DNA of 64,000 nucleotides from Rhodospirillaceae bacterium. GTDB taxonomy: Bacteria; Pseudomonadota; Alphaproteobacteria; Bin65. Position numbers and translations under genes: made by a program. A model generated the notes under the pieces. It searched no databases. It was not told the DNA's origin and was given only the letters and a program-made list of their open reading frames with translations. Below, in pieces: positions 47,654 to 58,497 of this stretch. The stretch lies in contig VXNK01000038.1 in the NCBI GenBank assembly GCA_009840595.1, positions 1-64,000 on the forward strand, written 5' to 3'. Positions within the stretch are counted from its first letter, which is position 1. Each line of letters opens with the position of its first letter.

Positions 47654-50002
47654 TCAGCTCTGGCCTATGACCACATCGTGATCCCTGGCGTAACCGGCGA
47701 GCCGGTTACGCAACGAATGTTCGCCGACGCCGAGCAGCCGGCCGGCGAAATCCTCCAGCCGGCCGACGTCCAGGCTGCGCACCATCGCCTTGACCGGGCC
47801 GATGGCGGCGGCCGACATGGAAAGCCGCCGAACGCCGAGTCCGATCAGCGTCATGGCCTCCAGCGGCACGCCCGCCATTTCTCCGCACACGGTCAGCGGC
47901 ACGCCCGTGCCGCTGCGCGCCGCACGACAATGTTCCACGATCTGCCGCACCATCGCAAGGAAAGCCGGCGACAGCGGATCGTAGCGGCCGGAAAGTCGCG
48001 GATTGCCCCGGTCGCTGGCGAACATGAACTGAAGCAGGTCGTTGCTGCCGAGCGAAACGAAATCGGCCCGCTCGACCAGCGCGGGCAACTGCCAGACCAG
48101 CGCGGGCACCTCGAGCATAACGCCGACAGACAGCTTTTCCGGCAGCAGGTTGCCGCCCGCCCGGGCCCGGTCCAGTTCCATATCGACGAGGCCGCGCGCG
48201 GTTTCGAATTCCGCCAGATCGGAGATCATCGGGAACATCAGGTTGAGCGATTGCCCGGCCGTCGCCCGGATCATGGCGCGCAACTGGTGGCGCAGAATGG
48301 CCGGCCGGTCCAGGCCAATCCGGATGGCCCGCCAGCCCATCGCGGGGTTGTCGTCCTTCGGCTCGCGCAGATAGGGCAGCGCCTTGTCGCCGCCGATATC
48401 CAGGGTGCGGAAAACGACGGGCGCGCCTTCCGCCGCCGCCAGGACGCGCATGTAGATTTCGGCCTGCTCGCCGACGTCGGGGAAGCTCTGGCGGACCATG
48501 AACGGGATTTCGGTGCGGTACAGGCCGACGCCGTCCACCCCGTGGGCGGAAAAGTCGTTCAGCTCGACCAGCAGCCCGGCATTCTGGTTAAGGGAAATGC
48601 GCACCCCGTCCCGGCTGACCGGCTCGACATCGTGCAGCGCGGCATAGAGCGCCCGGCGCTCTGCCCGGTCGCGCACGCCGGTTTCGAACAGGGTGCGGAC
48701 ATTCTCGGTCGGCCGCACGAACACCTGGGCATTGTCGGCATCGAGGATGACCGGGTCGCCCGCCTCGACGCGGCCGAGGCAGCCGGCGACCCGGCCGACG
48801 ACCGGGATATCCATCGCCCGGGCCATGATGGCGACATGAGCGCTGGGCGAGCCCTCCTCCAGAACGATCCCGCACAGCCGGTCGGCGTCGTAGTCCAGCA
48901 ATTCGGCGGGGCCCAGGTTCCGGGCAAAGACGATCATCCGTTCCGCCTCCGGTCTGTCGGGCGGTGCGGGGGCGTCGCTGGAGGCCGAAAGATGCTGCAG
49001 CAGGCGGTTGCCGAGATCGTCGAAATCCGCCATCCGGGCGCGCAGATAGGAATCCTGGATCGACGCCATGCGCGCGCTCGTCGCCTCCTGGACCTTGGCG
49101 ACGGCGGCATCGGCGGTCAGCCCCTCGCCGATCGCCTCGCGGATACGGCGCTGCCAGCCCCGGTCCTCGGCGATCAGGCGGTAGGTTTCGAGGATCTCCC
49201 GGCTCTCGGAACCGCTCTCCAGCCGGTCATCCGACAGCATGACGTCCAGCGCGTCGTACATCGACGCCAGCGCCGCGTTGAGCCGCTCCTCTTCGAGCTC
49301 CGGGTCCTCGGCCACAACATTGACGATACGCGGCCGGTCGCGATGGATGACGGCCTCGCCGGTCGCCGGGCCGCCGTGCAGCTTCAGCCCGGTCAGGCGC
49401 AGGGGCAGCAACGCGATGCCGTCGGCCTCGCGCAGTTCGTCCCGGCTGACCAGATCGCCGGACCCGACCATCTCGGCCACGACCATGGCCACGGTCTGGA
49501 GGGTCTCGACCTCTTCGTCGGTATAATGGCGCCGGGTGCGGTTCTGCACCGCCAGCACGCCGACGACGCGGCTGTTGCGCAGCACCGGCACGCCCATCAT
49601 CGAATGGTAGATTTCCTCGCCGGTTTCCGGCCGGTAGGCGAAACCGGGATGGGCCTGGGCGTCGGACAACGCGATCGGCCGGGCGCGCGCGGCGACGTCG
49701 CCGATCACGCCCTCGCCGATGCGCAGGCGGGTCTTGTGGACCGCCTCCTTGTTCAGCCCTTCGGTGGCATAGAGTTCCAGCACGTCGCCGGCGCGGCGCA
49801 GGTAGAGCGAGCACACCTCGGCCACCATGTTGGCCGCGATCAGGGCGACGATCCTGTCGAGCCGCGCCTGGTTCGAAATCGTCCGGGCCCCGGCCATGAC
49901 GTCGCGGATCCGCCGCAGCAGCCGCCGGATGTCCGACAGCCCGCCGGCCGGCAGCCGCGGCGCCGCGCCCATGCCGTCGGTCGATCCGGGCAGTTCGGTC
50001 AT
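47654..50002 (-). CDS. ptsP: Phosphoenolpyruvate--protein phosphotransferase, GAF-containing (EI-Ntr)
   Basis: N-terminal GAF; EEGSPSAHVAIMARAMDIPVVG; FRTLDIGGDKALPYL; VPLTVCGEMAGVP. Confidence 0.95.
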   Translation of the reverse strand: MTELPGSTDGMGAAPRLPAGGLSDIRRLLRRIRDVMAGARTISNQARLDRIVALIAANMVAEVCSLYLRRAGDVLELYATEGLNKEAVHKTRLRIGEGVIGDVAARARPIALSDAQAHPGFAYRPETGEEIYHSMMGVPVLRNSRVVGVLAVQNRTRRHYTDEEVETLQTVAMVVAEMVGSGDLVSRDELREADGIALLPLRLTGLKLHGGPATGEAVIHRDRPRIVNVVAEDPELEEERLNAALASMYDALDVMLSDDRLESGSESREILETYRLIAEDRGWQRRIREAIGEGLTADAAVAKVQEATSARMASIQDSYLRARMADFDDLGNRLLQHLSASSDAPAPPDRPEAERMIVFARNLGPAELLDYDADRLCGIVLEEGSPSAHVAIMARAMDIPVVGRVAGCLGRVEAGDPVILDADNAQVFVRPTENVRTLFETGVRDRAERRALYAALHDVEPVSRDGVRISLNQNAGLLVELNDFSAHGVDGVGLYRTEIPFMVRQSFPDVGEQAEIYMRVLAAAEGAPVVFRTLDIGGDKALPYLREPKDDNPAMGWRAIRIGLDRPAILRHQLRAMIRATAGQSLNLMFPMISDLAEFETARGLVDMELDRARAGGNLLPEKLSVGVMLEVPALVWQLPALVERADFVSLGSNDLLQFMFASDRGNPRLSGRYDPLSPAFLAMVRQIVEHCRAARSGTGVPLTVCGEMAGVPLEAMTLIGLGVRRLSMSAAAIGPVKAMVRSLDVGRLEDFAGRLLGVGEHSLRNRLAGYARDHDVVIGQS

Positions 50003-50084
50003 GGCAGGACCGCTTCCTTTCCCGCTTCCCCGGCCATGCAGCCCGGCCCCGGCGCCCGCCGGCCGGGCGGCGCGGACCGGCCGG

Positions 50085-51305
50085 CTACACCGCGTCCAGG
50101 CCGTAGGCCGAATGCAGCGCGCGCAGCGCCAGTTCGGTATATTCCTCGGCGATCAGGACGCTCACCTTGATCTCGGACGTCGAGATCACCTGAATGTTGA
50201 TGCCCTTTTCGGCCAGGGTCCTGAACATCCGCTGGGCGACGCCGGCATGGCTGCGCATGCCGACGCCGATCACCGACACCTTGACGACATTCGCGTCGTG
50301 GTCGAGCCGGGCGTAGCCGATCGCGTCGCGCGACCGCTTTATGGCGTCGATGGCGCGCTGATGGTCGCCCTCCGGTACGGTGAAGGTGATATCCGTCTCT
50401 TCGCCGTCCTCCGAAACGTTTTGAACGATCATATCGACATTGATCATCGCGTCGGCAAGGGGCCCGAAAATGGCGGCGGCCACGCCCGGCTTGTCGGCGA
50501 CCCGCGCGACGGTGATCTTGGCCTCGTCGCGGCTGTAGGCGATACCGCTGATGATTTCCTGTTCCACGATCTCGTCCTCGTCCACGACCAGCGTCCCCGG
50601 CACGTCCTCGAAGGAGGACAGCACCTGGATGCGCACATGGTGCTTCATGCCCATTTCGACGGCCCGGGTCTGCAGCACCTTGGCGCCCTGGGACGCGCTT
50701 TCCAGCATTTCCTCGTAGGTGATCCGCTCCAGCTTGCGCGCCTTCGCCACAATGCGCGGATCGCAGGTATAGACGCCGTCGACATCGGTAAAGATATCGC
50801 AGCGGTCGGCGTTCAGCGCCGCGGCCAGTGCAACCGCGGAAGTATCGGAACCGCCGCGGCCCAACGTGGTGATACGGCCCTCGGGGGATATGCCCTGGAA
50901 GCCCGGCACGATGGCGACGCGCCCGGCCTCCAGGTCCGCTTCCAGCCCGGCGGTATCGATGGTTTCGATACGCGCCTTGGCGTGCGCGCCGTCGGTCCGT
51001 ATCGGCAATTGCCAGCTCGTCCAGGAGCGCGCGGGAATGCCCAGTTCCCCGAGCACGATCGCCAGCAGGCCGATCGTGACCTGCTCGCCGGCCGAGACCA
51101 CGACGTCGTATTCGCGGGGGTCCGCCGCCGGCGCCGCCTCGCGGGTCCAGGCGACGAGTTGGTCGGTCGTCCCCGCCATCGCCGACAGGACGACCGCCAC
51201 CTCGTTGCCGGCCGCCGCCTCGCGCTGCACCCGCGCCGCGACATTGCGGAGGCGTTCGATGTCGCCGACGGAAGTGCCGCCGAATTTCTGAACGATGCGC
51301 GCCAT
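50085..51305 (-). CDS. lysC: Aspartate kinase
   Basis: MARIVQKFGGTSVGDIERL; TLGRGGSDTSAVALAAAL; ACT domains. Confidence 0.96.
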   Translation of the reverse strand: MARIVQKFGGTSVGDIERLRNVAARVQREAAAGNEVAVVLSAMAGTTDQLVAWTREAAPAADPREYDVVVSAGEQVTIGLLAIVLGELGIPARSWTSWQLPIRTDGAHAKARIETIDTAGLEADLEAGRVAIVPGFQGISPEGRITTLGRGGSDTSAVALAAALNADRCDIFTDVDGVYTCDPRIVAKARKLERITYEEMLESASQGAKVLQTRAVEMGMKHHVRIQVLSSFEDVPGTLVVDEDEIVEQEIISGIAYSRDEAKITVARVADKPGVAAAIFGPLADAMINVDMIVQNVSEDGEETDITFTVPEGDHQRAIDAIKRSRDAIGYARLDHDANVVKVSVIGVGMRSHAGVAQRMFRTLAEKGINIQVISTSEIKVSVLIAEEYTELALRALHSAYGLDAV

Positions 51306-51413
51306 CGGAAATCCCGGGGGTAAGGCGGACGGAACGGGTCGGGCCCGGTCGTTTGCCGCCGGTCTGGCGCGCCCTACATATGGGGGCGTCTGGATCAGGG
51401 CAACCGGGGCGTC

Positions 51414-52199
51414 ATGGCCCGAACACCGAAAGATCGCCGCAGCGAAGCCCCGCCATCGGGCGCAACCGGTGCGACCGTCGACGAAGCCGAGATCGCGCGC
51501 TTCGCCGCCCTGGCCGGAGAATGGTGGGATCCGCGCGGCCGGTTCGCGCCGCTGCATCGCATGAACCCGGCGCGGCTGCGCCCGATCCGCGATGCGATCT
51601 GCCGCAATTTCGGGCGCGATCCGAATGGGGCGCGACCGTTCGACGGCCTGCGCATCGTCGATCTCGGCTGCGGCGGCGGCCTGGTCTGCGAGCCGATGGC
51701 GCGGCTGGGCGCCGATGTGACCGGGATCGACGCCGGGTCCGAAGCCGTCGAAATCGCCCGCGCCCACGCCGCGCAATCCGGCCTCGCCATCGATTACCGG
51801 CACGATACGGCCGAGGCGCTGGCCGGGGCCGGCGAGGCGTTCGATATCGTGCTGAACCTGGAGGTCGTCGAGCATGTGTCGGACGCCGGCGCCTTCATGG
51901 CGGCGGCCGGCGCCCTGGTGAAGCCGGGCGGCCTCCAGATCGTCGCCACGCTCAACCGCACGCTGCGATCTATGGCGCTGGGTGTCGTGGCGGCGGAATA
52001 CGTCCTGCGCTGGGTCCCGCCCGGCACCCACGACTGGCGCCGATTCCTGCGGCCGTCGGAGGTCGCGGCGCATCTGCGGGCGGCCGGTTTGAGCGTCGAG
52101 CGCGCCATCGGCCTGACCTACAGCCCTTTGACCGACAGCTGGCGGGAGAGCGGCGACCTCGGCGTCAACTATATGATGGTGGCGCAGAGGGCCGCGTGA
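51414..52199 (+). CDS. ubiG: 3-demethylubiquinol 3-O-methyltransferase
   Basis: FAALAGEWWDPRGRFAPLHRMNPARL; VDLGCGGGLVCEPMARLGADVTGID. Confidence 0.93.
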   Translation: MARTPKDRRSEAPPSGATGATVDEAEIARFAALAGEWWDPRGRFAPLHRMNPARLRPIRDAICRNFGRDPNGARPFDGLRIVDLGCGGGLVCEPMARLGADVTGIDAGSEAVEIARAHAAQSGLAIDYRHDTAEALAGAGEAFDIVLNLEVVEHVSDAGAFMAAAGALVKPGGLQIVATLNRTLRSMALGVVAAEYVLRWVPPGTHDWRRFLRPSEVAAHLRAAGLSVERAIGLTYSPLTDSWRESGDLGVNYMMVAQRAA

Positions 52200-52271
52200 A
52201 CGGCGAAGCCCGGCCGGCCGGCAGATCGGATTTCCGGCCCGGCCGGCGCCCGGCACCGAAAACGGGTGGGA

Positions 52272-55200
52272 TCACTCCGCCGCCACGGCGACGGCGTCGG
52301 GCGCAGCGGCGCGCGGACGGAAGGTGCGGACGACCAGGGCCAGCAGCGACGGGATGATCAGCAGGGTCAGCACCGCCGACAGCGCCAGCCCGCCGAGCAC
52401 GACCGAACCGAGCCCGCGATAGAGTTCCGAGCCGGCGCCGGGGAACACGACCAGCGGCGCCATGCCGATTACGCTGGTCATGGTCGACATGAAGATCGGC
52501 CGCATCCGGTGGCGGGTCGCCACGAGGATGGCGCTCCGCGGTTCCATGCCGTGGTCGCGGGCCAGGCGGAGCGTCCCGTCGACCAGCAGGATCGCGTTGT
52601 TGACCACCGTGCCGATCAGGATGACGAAGCCGAGCAGCGTCAGCATGTCGAGCGGCTGGCGCACATATTCGTTGAGCAGCGCGAGGCCGAGGATGCCGCC
52701 GGCGGTCGCCAGGGGCACCGAGAAGATGATGATGAAGGGATAGAGGAAGCTTTCGAACAGGACGGCCATCACCAGATAGACGATGATGACCGCCATCAGG
52801 AGCTGCCAGACCATGGCGTTCCAGGTGCGTGTCAACTGGTCCGCCTCGCCCGACAGGCTGATCTTCACGCCCTCCGGCAAGCCCTGGTCTTCGAGCGCCG
52901 GGATCACCTTCTGGCGCAGGATGTCCATCGCGGCCTCGAGCGCGAGTTCCTTGGTGGGGCTGATTTCCAGCGTGACCGTCCGAGTACGCTCGGTATGGCG
53001 GATTTCGGTGGCGCCGGACGTCACTTCGACTCGTGCCAGCGAGCGTACCGGCACAATTTTGCCGGACGGCGTTACGACGGGAATGCTCTCGATCCCCTGC
53101 GTCGTCCGAATGCCCCGTTTCGGACCGGTCAGCATCAGGTCCGTGCGCCGGCCGCCGACGGTGACCTGGGCGACGCGCAGGCCGTCGTTGAACGCATCGA
53201 TGGTCGCGGCCAGGTCGCGCGCATGGACGCCGGCTTCGTCGAGCCGGGTCCGGTCCGGGGTCACCTTGACTTCCGGCGCGCCGAGGCTGAGGCCGGGCCG
53301 CGGCCGGATCTGTGTGCCGCCGCTGCGCGGCAGGAAGCGGTTGATCAGGAAGAAGGCCTGCTGGGCCACTTCGAGATTCCGCGCCAGATCCGGTCCCGAG
53401 ACATCGAAATTGATGATGCGGCCGCCGCCGATGCCCCGGCCGAACAGCGAAGGCTGGAAGGTCCGGCCGAAGGTGCCGGGCTCCTTGCGCAGGGTCCTCT
53501 GGATAATCGGAATCAGTTCGCCGGCGCGGTTCGGATCGGCCGCGGCGGCGCCAACCACCGTCAACGTGTTGCGCGCGACGAAGAAAAAGCGCGAAATCTG
53601 CGGTGGCCCCTCGGGCGTCCGGCTTTTCTCGTTCAGACCGAGCCAGACACCGAACCGTTCCGCCAGGGCGGCGACCCCCGACACGCGGCGCTGCACGACG
53701 GTGCCTTCGGGGGCGAGATAGGACCGCAGTTCCGCCTCCACGCTGCGCGCGATTTCGGTCACCGTGTCCAGATTGTAGCCCGGCGGCGGCAACGACAGGG
53801 CGATGACCAGGTTGCGGTTGCCGGTCGGCAGATATTCCAGCTTCGGCAGCAGCTTCCATGTCGCGAAGGCCGCCCCGCCGCACACCGTCGCGGCCACCAG
53901 AAAGGCCAGGATGCGGTAGGACACGACCAGTTCGGTGAACTTCAGGATGAGCCAGGCGAAGAGCCGGGCGAAATGATCGATCCCGGGCAGCGGCAGGCGG
54001 AACGGCGCGGGAGCCGGTGCCTGCCGCGTCTCGTCCGCCGGCGCCGCCGCCGGTCTGCGCCGGCGGCGCGATGATCGAGATGCTCGGCGGGTCGGCAGCA
54101 GCCAGTTGGCCAGCGCCGGGATCAGAGTGACGGCGACCAGCAGGGACAGGATGACCGAGACCGAGATGGCGACCGCGATATCGCGGAACAGCTGGCCGAC
54201 CTCCAGTTCCAGCACCAGAATCGGAATGAACACCATCACCGTGGTCAGCGCCGAGACCAGGATAGCGCCCCACACCTGGCTCGCCCCTTCGTAGGCGGCC
54301 TGCCGGATCGGTTTGCCCTGTTCCTTCAGGCGGTAGATGTTTTCCAGTACGACGATCGCGGCGTCGACGACCATGCCGACAGCAAAGGCGATGCCGGCGA
54401 GCGAGATGACGTTGATCGAACGGCCGAGCGCCGCCATGGCGACGAAGGAGCCGATGACCGACACCGGAATCGCCAGCGAGATCACCAGCGTCGCCCGGGG
54501 CGAGCGCAGGAAGAGCAGCAGGATCAACGCCGCCAGCACACCGCCGACCCAGATATTCTGCGTCACCAGCGCAATGGCGGAATGGATATAGTCGGTCTCG
54601 TCATAGACCTGGTCGGCGTGCAGGCCGGCCGGGTTCAGGACCGTCCGGTTGAGTTCCGCCACCTTCGTGCGGACCCGGCCCATCACTTCGATGACGTTGG
54701 CCCCGGTGTCGCGCAGGACGTTGAACACCAGAGCCGGATGGCCGCTGGCGCGGATGCTCGCCGTCGGGTCCTTGTAGCCGAACCGGACATCCGCGATATC
54801 GCCCAGGGTGACCCGGGCGACGCGTCCCGTCGCCTTGTCCTCGATCGTGCGGATGAGCACGCTCCGCGCCGCGCTCGTTGCGGTCAGTTCGCCTTCGAAG
54901 CGCACGACGTAGCGCCGCTTGCCCTCGTTCACCTCGCCGGCCGACAGCGCGATGTTGGCGCGTTGCAGGGCGGCGATGACCGCCGGAATGGTCAGGCCGT
55001 ATTTCGCCATCTCCGTCGGCTGTACGACGATACGCAATTCCTTCGCGCTGCCGCCGTAGAAATTGGTTCCGGAGACGCCCTCGAGACGCTCCATGCGTTC
55101 GATGACGAAATCCTCGATGAAATCGCCATAGGTATGGACCGGACGGCTGTTGCCCTTGAGCCGGGTGACGACGAACCAGGCGATGGGGTTGTCTTCCGAG

Positions 55201-55592
55201 CCCCGGGTCTGGATTTGCGGCCGTTGTGCCTCTTCCGGATAGCCGATGACCCGGTCGAGCCGGTTGGCGACCAGCAGGATGGCCCGGTCCATGTTCTGGC
55301 CGATCTGGAATTCGAGCGTGATTCGGGATCTTCCGGTCGACGCGGTCGAAACGACCCTCTCGACCCCCTCGACCCCCTTCAGGACTTCTTCCTGGCGGTT
55401 CAGGATTTCCCGCTCGATCTCGGCCGGGGCGGCGCCGGGCCACCGCGTCGTGATCGACAGGTTGGGCTTGCGGACGTCCGGCGTCAGCTGGATCGGAATC
55501 TGCTGCAGCGCCACGAAGCCGAACATGACGATCATCAGGACGCCGGCAATGACCGCAACCGGCCGTTCCAGCGCTATTCGGATCAGGTTCAC
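52272..55592 (-). CDS. Efflux RND transporter permease (AcrB/HAE1-like), GTG start
   Basis: MNLIRIALERPVAVIAGVLMIVMFGFVALQQIPIQLTPDVRKPNLSITTRWPGAAPAEIE; 1106 aa. Confidence 0.95.
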   Translation of the reverse strand: MNLIRIALERPVAVIAGVLMIVMFGFVALQQIPIQLTPDVRKPNLSITTRWPGAAPAEIEREILNRQEEVLKGVEGVERVVSTASTGRSRITLEFQIGQNMDRAILLVANRLDRVIGYPEEAQRPQIQTRGSEDNPIAWFVVTRLKGNSRPVHTYGDFIEDFVIERMERLEGVSGTNFYGGSAKELRIVVQPTEMAKYGLTIPAVIAALQRANIALSAGEVNEGKRRYVVRFEGELTATSAARSVLIRTIEDKATGRVARVTLGDIADVRFGYKDPTASIRASGHPALVFNVLRDTGANVIEVMGRVRTKVAELNRTVLNPAGLHADQVYDETDYIHSAIALVTQNIWVGGVLAALILLLFLRSPRATLVISLAIPVSVIGSFVAMAALGRSINVISLAGIAFAVGMVVDAAIVVLENIYRLKEQGKPIRQAAYEGASQVWGAILVSALTTVMVFIPILVLELEVGQLFRDIAVAISVSVILSLLVAVTLIPALANWLLPTRRASRSSRRRRRPAAAPADETRQAPAPAPFRLPLPGIDHFARLFAWLILKFTELVVSYRILAFLVAATVCGGAAFATWKLLPKLEYLPTGNRNLVIALSLPPPGYNLDTVTEIARSVEAELRSYLAPEGTVVQRRVSGVAALAERFGVWLGLNEKSRTPEGPPQISRFFFVARNTLTVVGAAAADPNRAGELIPIIQRTLRKEPGTFGRTFQPSLFGRGIGGGRIINFDVSGPDLARNLEVAQQAFFLINRFLPRSGGTQIRPRPGLSLGAPEVKVTPDRTRLDEAGVHARDLAATIDAFNDGLRVAQVTVGGRRTDLMLTGPKRGIRTTQGIESIPVVTPSGKIVPVRSLARVEVTSGATEIRHTERTRTVTLEISPTKELALEAAMDILRQKVIPALEDQGLPEGVKISLSGEADQLTRTWNAMVWQLLMAVIIVYLVMAVLFESFLYPFIIIFSVPLATAGGILGLALLNEYVRQPLDMLTLLGFVILIGTVVNNAILLVDGTLRLARDHGMEPRSAILVATRHRMRPIFMSTMTSVIGMAPLVVFPGAGSELYRGLGSVVLGGLALSAVLTLLIIPSLLALVVRTFRPRAAAPDAVAVAAE

Positions 55593-55593
55593 G

Positions 55594-56967
55594 TCAGTTC
55601 GCCGGGGGGCGCTCTGCCGGGCTGCGGTTTCCGGGACGGGTATTGGCGGCAGTGCCCATCAGCGGGCGATGGCGCACCGGCTGGCCCGGCCGCAGCCGTT
55701 CGTTGCCGCGCACGACCGTGACGTCGCCCGGCGCCAGGCCGGCCAGGACGACGAACCGCGTGCCGATCGCCGCGCCCAGCTCTACCGTGCGCGGCACGGC
55801 GCGGCCGCCCTTGACCACGAAAACCAGCCGCCGGTCGCCGCGATTGACGATCGCATCCTTGTGGACCGAAACCGCGACGCGGGCAGCGCCGACCGGCACA
55901 TCGACGGTCAGCGACTGGTTGATGGACAGGCGCCCCTGCGGCGCGGCACCCAGCGGCAGGAAACGGACGGCCTGGGTGCGCGTCAGCGCATTCTGCATCG
56001 GCAGCACGGTCCGCACCCGCGCCTGGCGAGGCACGCCGCCGTCGCGCAGCCGGAAAGTAACGATCGTGCCGGGCCGCAGGCCGCGCAGGCGGTCGGCCGG
56101 CACATCGGCCTCGACTTCCACTTCGGTGTCGTTGAGCAGTTCGACGACCGCCGCGCCGTCTTTCAGGTAGGCGCCCAGTTCGGTCGCCTTGCGCACCACG
56201 ACGCCGTCGTAGGGGGCGGTCACGATCGCTCCTTCGATCGCCAGCCGGACAAGCCGGACATTGGCCCGGGCGCGGGCGACGCGATGCACCGCCGTGTCGT
56301 AGCGCGACCGGGCGAAGGCGGCGGACCGGTTGGTGCGCAATGCCTCGAACCGTTTGAGTTCCTGCTCGGCGAGCTTCAGTTCCGCCGATTCGTAGGCCAG
56401 ACGCGCTTCCGTTGAAGAAGTGTCCTGACGCGCCAGGACCTGGCCGCGTTTCACGCGGTCGCCGATCGCGACATCGATCGCGACGACCGAGCCGGAAACC
56501 CGGGCCGCGACTACGCCCTTGCGGGTTGCGACGATCCGTCCGATCACCGGTTCGGTCTGGGTCAGCGGGCCCTTGAGGACCCGGTCGACGCCGACGAACA
56601 TCGGCGGCCGGCCCCCGGCGCCGCCGGGACGCCCCTGCCGGCCCGGGCCGGAGCCCCCGCCGGCGCGGCGGCGCTTGTCCTGCCGGTCCGGACTGCCGGG
56701 TTTACCGCCCCGGTTTGCGCCCCAACCCGGTTTGGTTCCGCCGGGCGCATCGCCCCGCGGCCGGCCCTTTTGCCAATCCCGCTTCCCGTTCCGCTGCCAG
56801 TCCTGCTTCTGGGACTGCTTCTGGGCCTGCTTTTGAGCCTGGGGACCGGTACTGGCTTCGGCGGCGCCGGCTTCGGGCGCCGCAGCGGCAAGGCAAAGCA
56901 GCGCCGCCGCTCCCGCGAGCAGCGGACGCGCCGCACCGGACCAGCGCGTTCTCGATGCCGAACTCAA
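55594..56967 (-). CDS. Efflux RND transporter periplasmic adaptor subunit (start uncertain)
   Basis: VDRVLKGPLTQTEPVIGRIVATRKGVVAARVSGSVVAIDVAIGDRVKRGQVLARQD; TAPYDGVVVRKATELGAYL; stop 1 nt before RND start. Confidence 0.88.
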   Translation of the reverse strand: MSSASRTRWSGAARPLLAGAAALLCLAAAAPEAGAAEASTGPQAQKQAQKQSQKQDWQRNGKRDWQKGRPRGDAPGGTKPGWGANRGGKPGSPDRQDKRRRAGGGSGPGRQGRPGGAGGRPPMFVGVDRVLKGPLTQTEPVIGRIVATRKGVVAARVSGSVVAIDVAIGDRVKRGQVLARQDTSSTEARLAYESAELKLAEQELKRFEALRTNRSAAFARSRYDTAVHRVARARANVRLVRLAIEGAIVTAPYDGVVVRKATELGAYLKDGAAVVELLNDTEVEVEADVPADRLRGLRPGTIVTFRLRDGGVPRQARVRTVLPMQNALTRTQAVRFLPLGAAPQGRLSINQSLTVDVPVGAARVAVSVHKDAIVNRGDRRLVFVVKGGRAVPRTVELGAAIGTRFVVLAGLAPGDVTVVRGNERLRPGQPVRHRPLMGTAANTRPGNRSPAERPPAN

Positions 56968-57160
56968 GGCTCGGTTCCGTTCTCCATCCCCGGGCGCCGA
57001 CCGGACGGTCTTAAGGCCTTGGCGGCGCCCCGACCCCGCATGATATGGTGACAAATTGCAATCGATCCACAGGAATCTTTCCGTAACCGGCGGTGCGGGG
57101 CGCAGATCCGCAACGTGCAGAACCGCCGGCGCCGGGCAGTTCCGATATTTCCGAGGGCGC

Positions 57161-58108
57161 GTGACCACAGCCATATACGCCCATCCGGCCTGTCTGGATC
57201 ACCGGCCCGGCCGGCATCACCCGGAGCGGCCGTCGCGCATCGCCGCCGTGCTCGACGGGCTGAAGGACGCCGGCATCGCCGGCCTGAAGCGGCGCGAAGC
57301 GCCGGAAATCGATCCCGCGCTGCTGCAGCTGGTGCATCCGGGCGCGCTTATCGACCATGTGCTTGCGCCGATGAGAGACGACGAACGCCGCTGGATCGAC
57401 GGCGACACGACGATGAGCGCCGGCTCGGCCCAGGCCGCCCTGCGCGCCGCGGGCGCCGTCTGTGCCGCGGTCGATGCAGTGATGGCCGGCGATATCGATA
57501 ATGCCTTCTGCGCCGTGCGGCCGCCGGGCCATCATGCCGAGCCGGGACGGGCCATGGGCTTCTGCCTGTTCAACAATGTCGCCGTCGGCGCGCTCCATGC
57601 CCGCGAGAAACACGGGATTGGCCGCGTGGCCGTAATCGATTTCGACGTGCATCACGGTAATGGAACGCAGGCCGCGTTCGAATCCGACGGCGACCTGTTC
57701 TATGCGTCGACCCATCAGTGGCCGCTCTATCCCGGCACCGGGGCGGCCGGGGAAACCGGCGTCGGCAATATCTGCAACGTCCCGCTGGCGGCAGGCAGCG
57801 GTTCCGCCGAGTTCCGGCAGGCCATGACGGAGGCCGTCCTGCCGGCGCTGGAAGCGTTCCGGCCGGACCTGATCCTGCTCAGCGCCGGTTTCGACGCCCA
57901 CGAGGACGACCCGCTGGCCGGGCTGAAATTCCGCACGGAAGACTATGGCTGGGTCACGGCGCGGCTCGTCGAGATGGCGGCGGGCCTGTGCGACGGCCGT
58001 CTGGTCTCGGCGCTGGAGGGCGGCTACGACCTGCAGGCGCTGGGCGAAAGCGTTGCTGCTCATGTGGATGCGCTCACCGGCGCGCCGGCCGGCGCCGAAC
58101 CTGCCTGA
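57161..58108 (+). CDS. Histone deacetylase family protein (GTG start)
   Basis: VRPPGHHAEPGRAMGFCLFNNVAVGA; VIDFDVHHGNGTQAAF; LLSAGFDAHEDDPL. Confidence 0.92.
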   Translation: MTTAIYAHPACLDHRPGRHHPERPSRIAAVLDGLKDAGIAGLKRREAPEIDPALLQLVHPGALIDHVLAPMRDDERRWIDGDTTMSAGSAQAALRAAGAVCAAVDAVMAGDIDNAFCAVRPPGHHAEPGRAMGFCLFNNVAVGALHAREKHGIGRVAVIDFDVHHGNGTQAAFESDGDLFYASTHQWPLYPGTGAAGETGVGNICNVPLAAGSGSAEFRQAMTEAVLPALEAFRPDLILLSAGFDAHEDDPLAGLKFRTEDYGWVTARLVEMAAGLCDGRLVSALEGGYDLQALGESVAAHVDALTGAPAGAEPA

Positions 58109-58219
58109 ACCCGCCTGCTTTTTCATTCGGTACAGTTTGTCGCAGTTTTGATTGCGCGCGGCCGGGGAATGTGAATAATGACTCAAACCGGAACATTGCA
58201 GAATCAAGCGGAGCCTTCC

Positions 58220-58468
58220 ATGTCCGACGTTCGGGCCGCGGACATCACCGCTCTCAGCTTCGAAGAGGCGCTTGCCGAACTGGAGAAGATCGTGCGCGAT
58301 CTGGAGACCGGGCAGGCGAAACTCGACGATGCGATTGCCGCTTACGAGCGGGGGGCGGCGCTGAAGCGGCATTGCGAGGCCAAGCTGCGCGATGCCCAGG
58401 CCAAGGTCGACCGGATCGTGACCGGGCCGGACGGGCAGAACCGGCTGGAACCCGCGGAACTGGATTGA
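58220..58468 (+). CDS. xseB: Exodeoxyribonuclease VII small subunit
   Basis: LSFEEALAELEKIVRDLETGQAKLDDAIAAYERGAALKRHCEAKLRDAQAKVD. Confidence 0.94.
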   Translation: MSDVRAADITALSFEEALAELEKIVRDLETGQAKLDDAIAAYERGAALKRHCEAKLRDAQAKVDRIVTGPDGQNRLEPAELD

Positions 58469-58497
58469 CCTCCGTAGAATTGCGCCCCGGAAAAGCC

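Noticed and set aside
47588-50170. 860-aa plus-strand ORF antisense to ptsP
   Set aside because: Mirror-frame artefact of codon bias over a well-identified gene.
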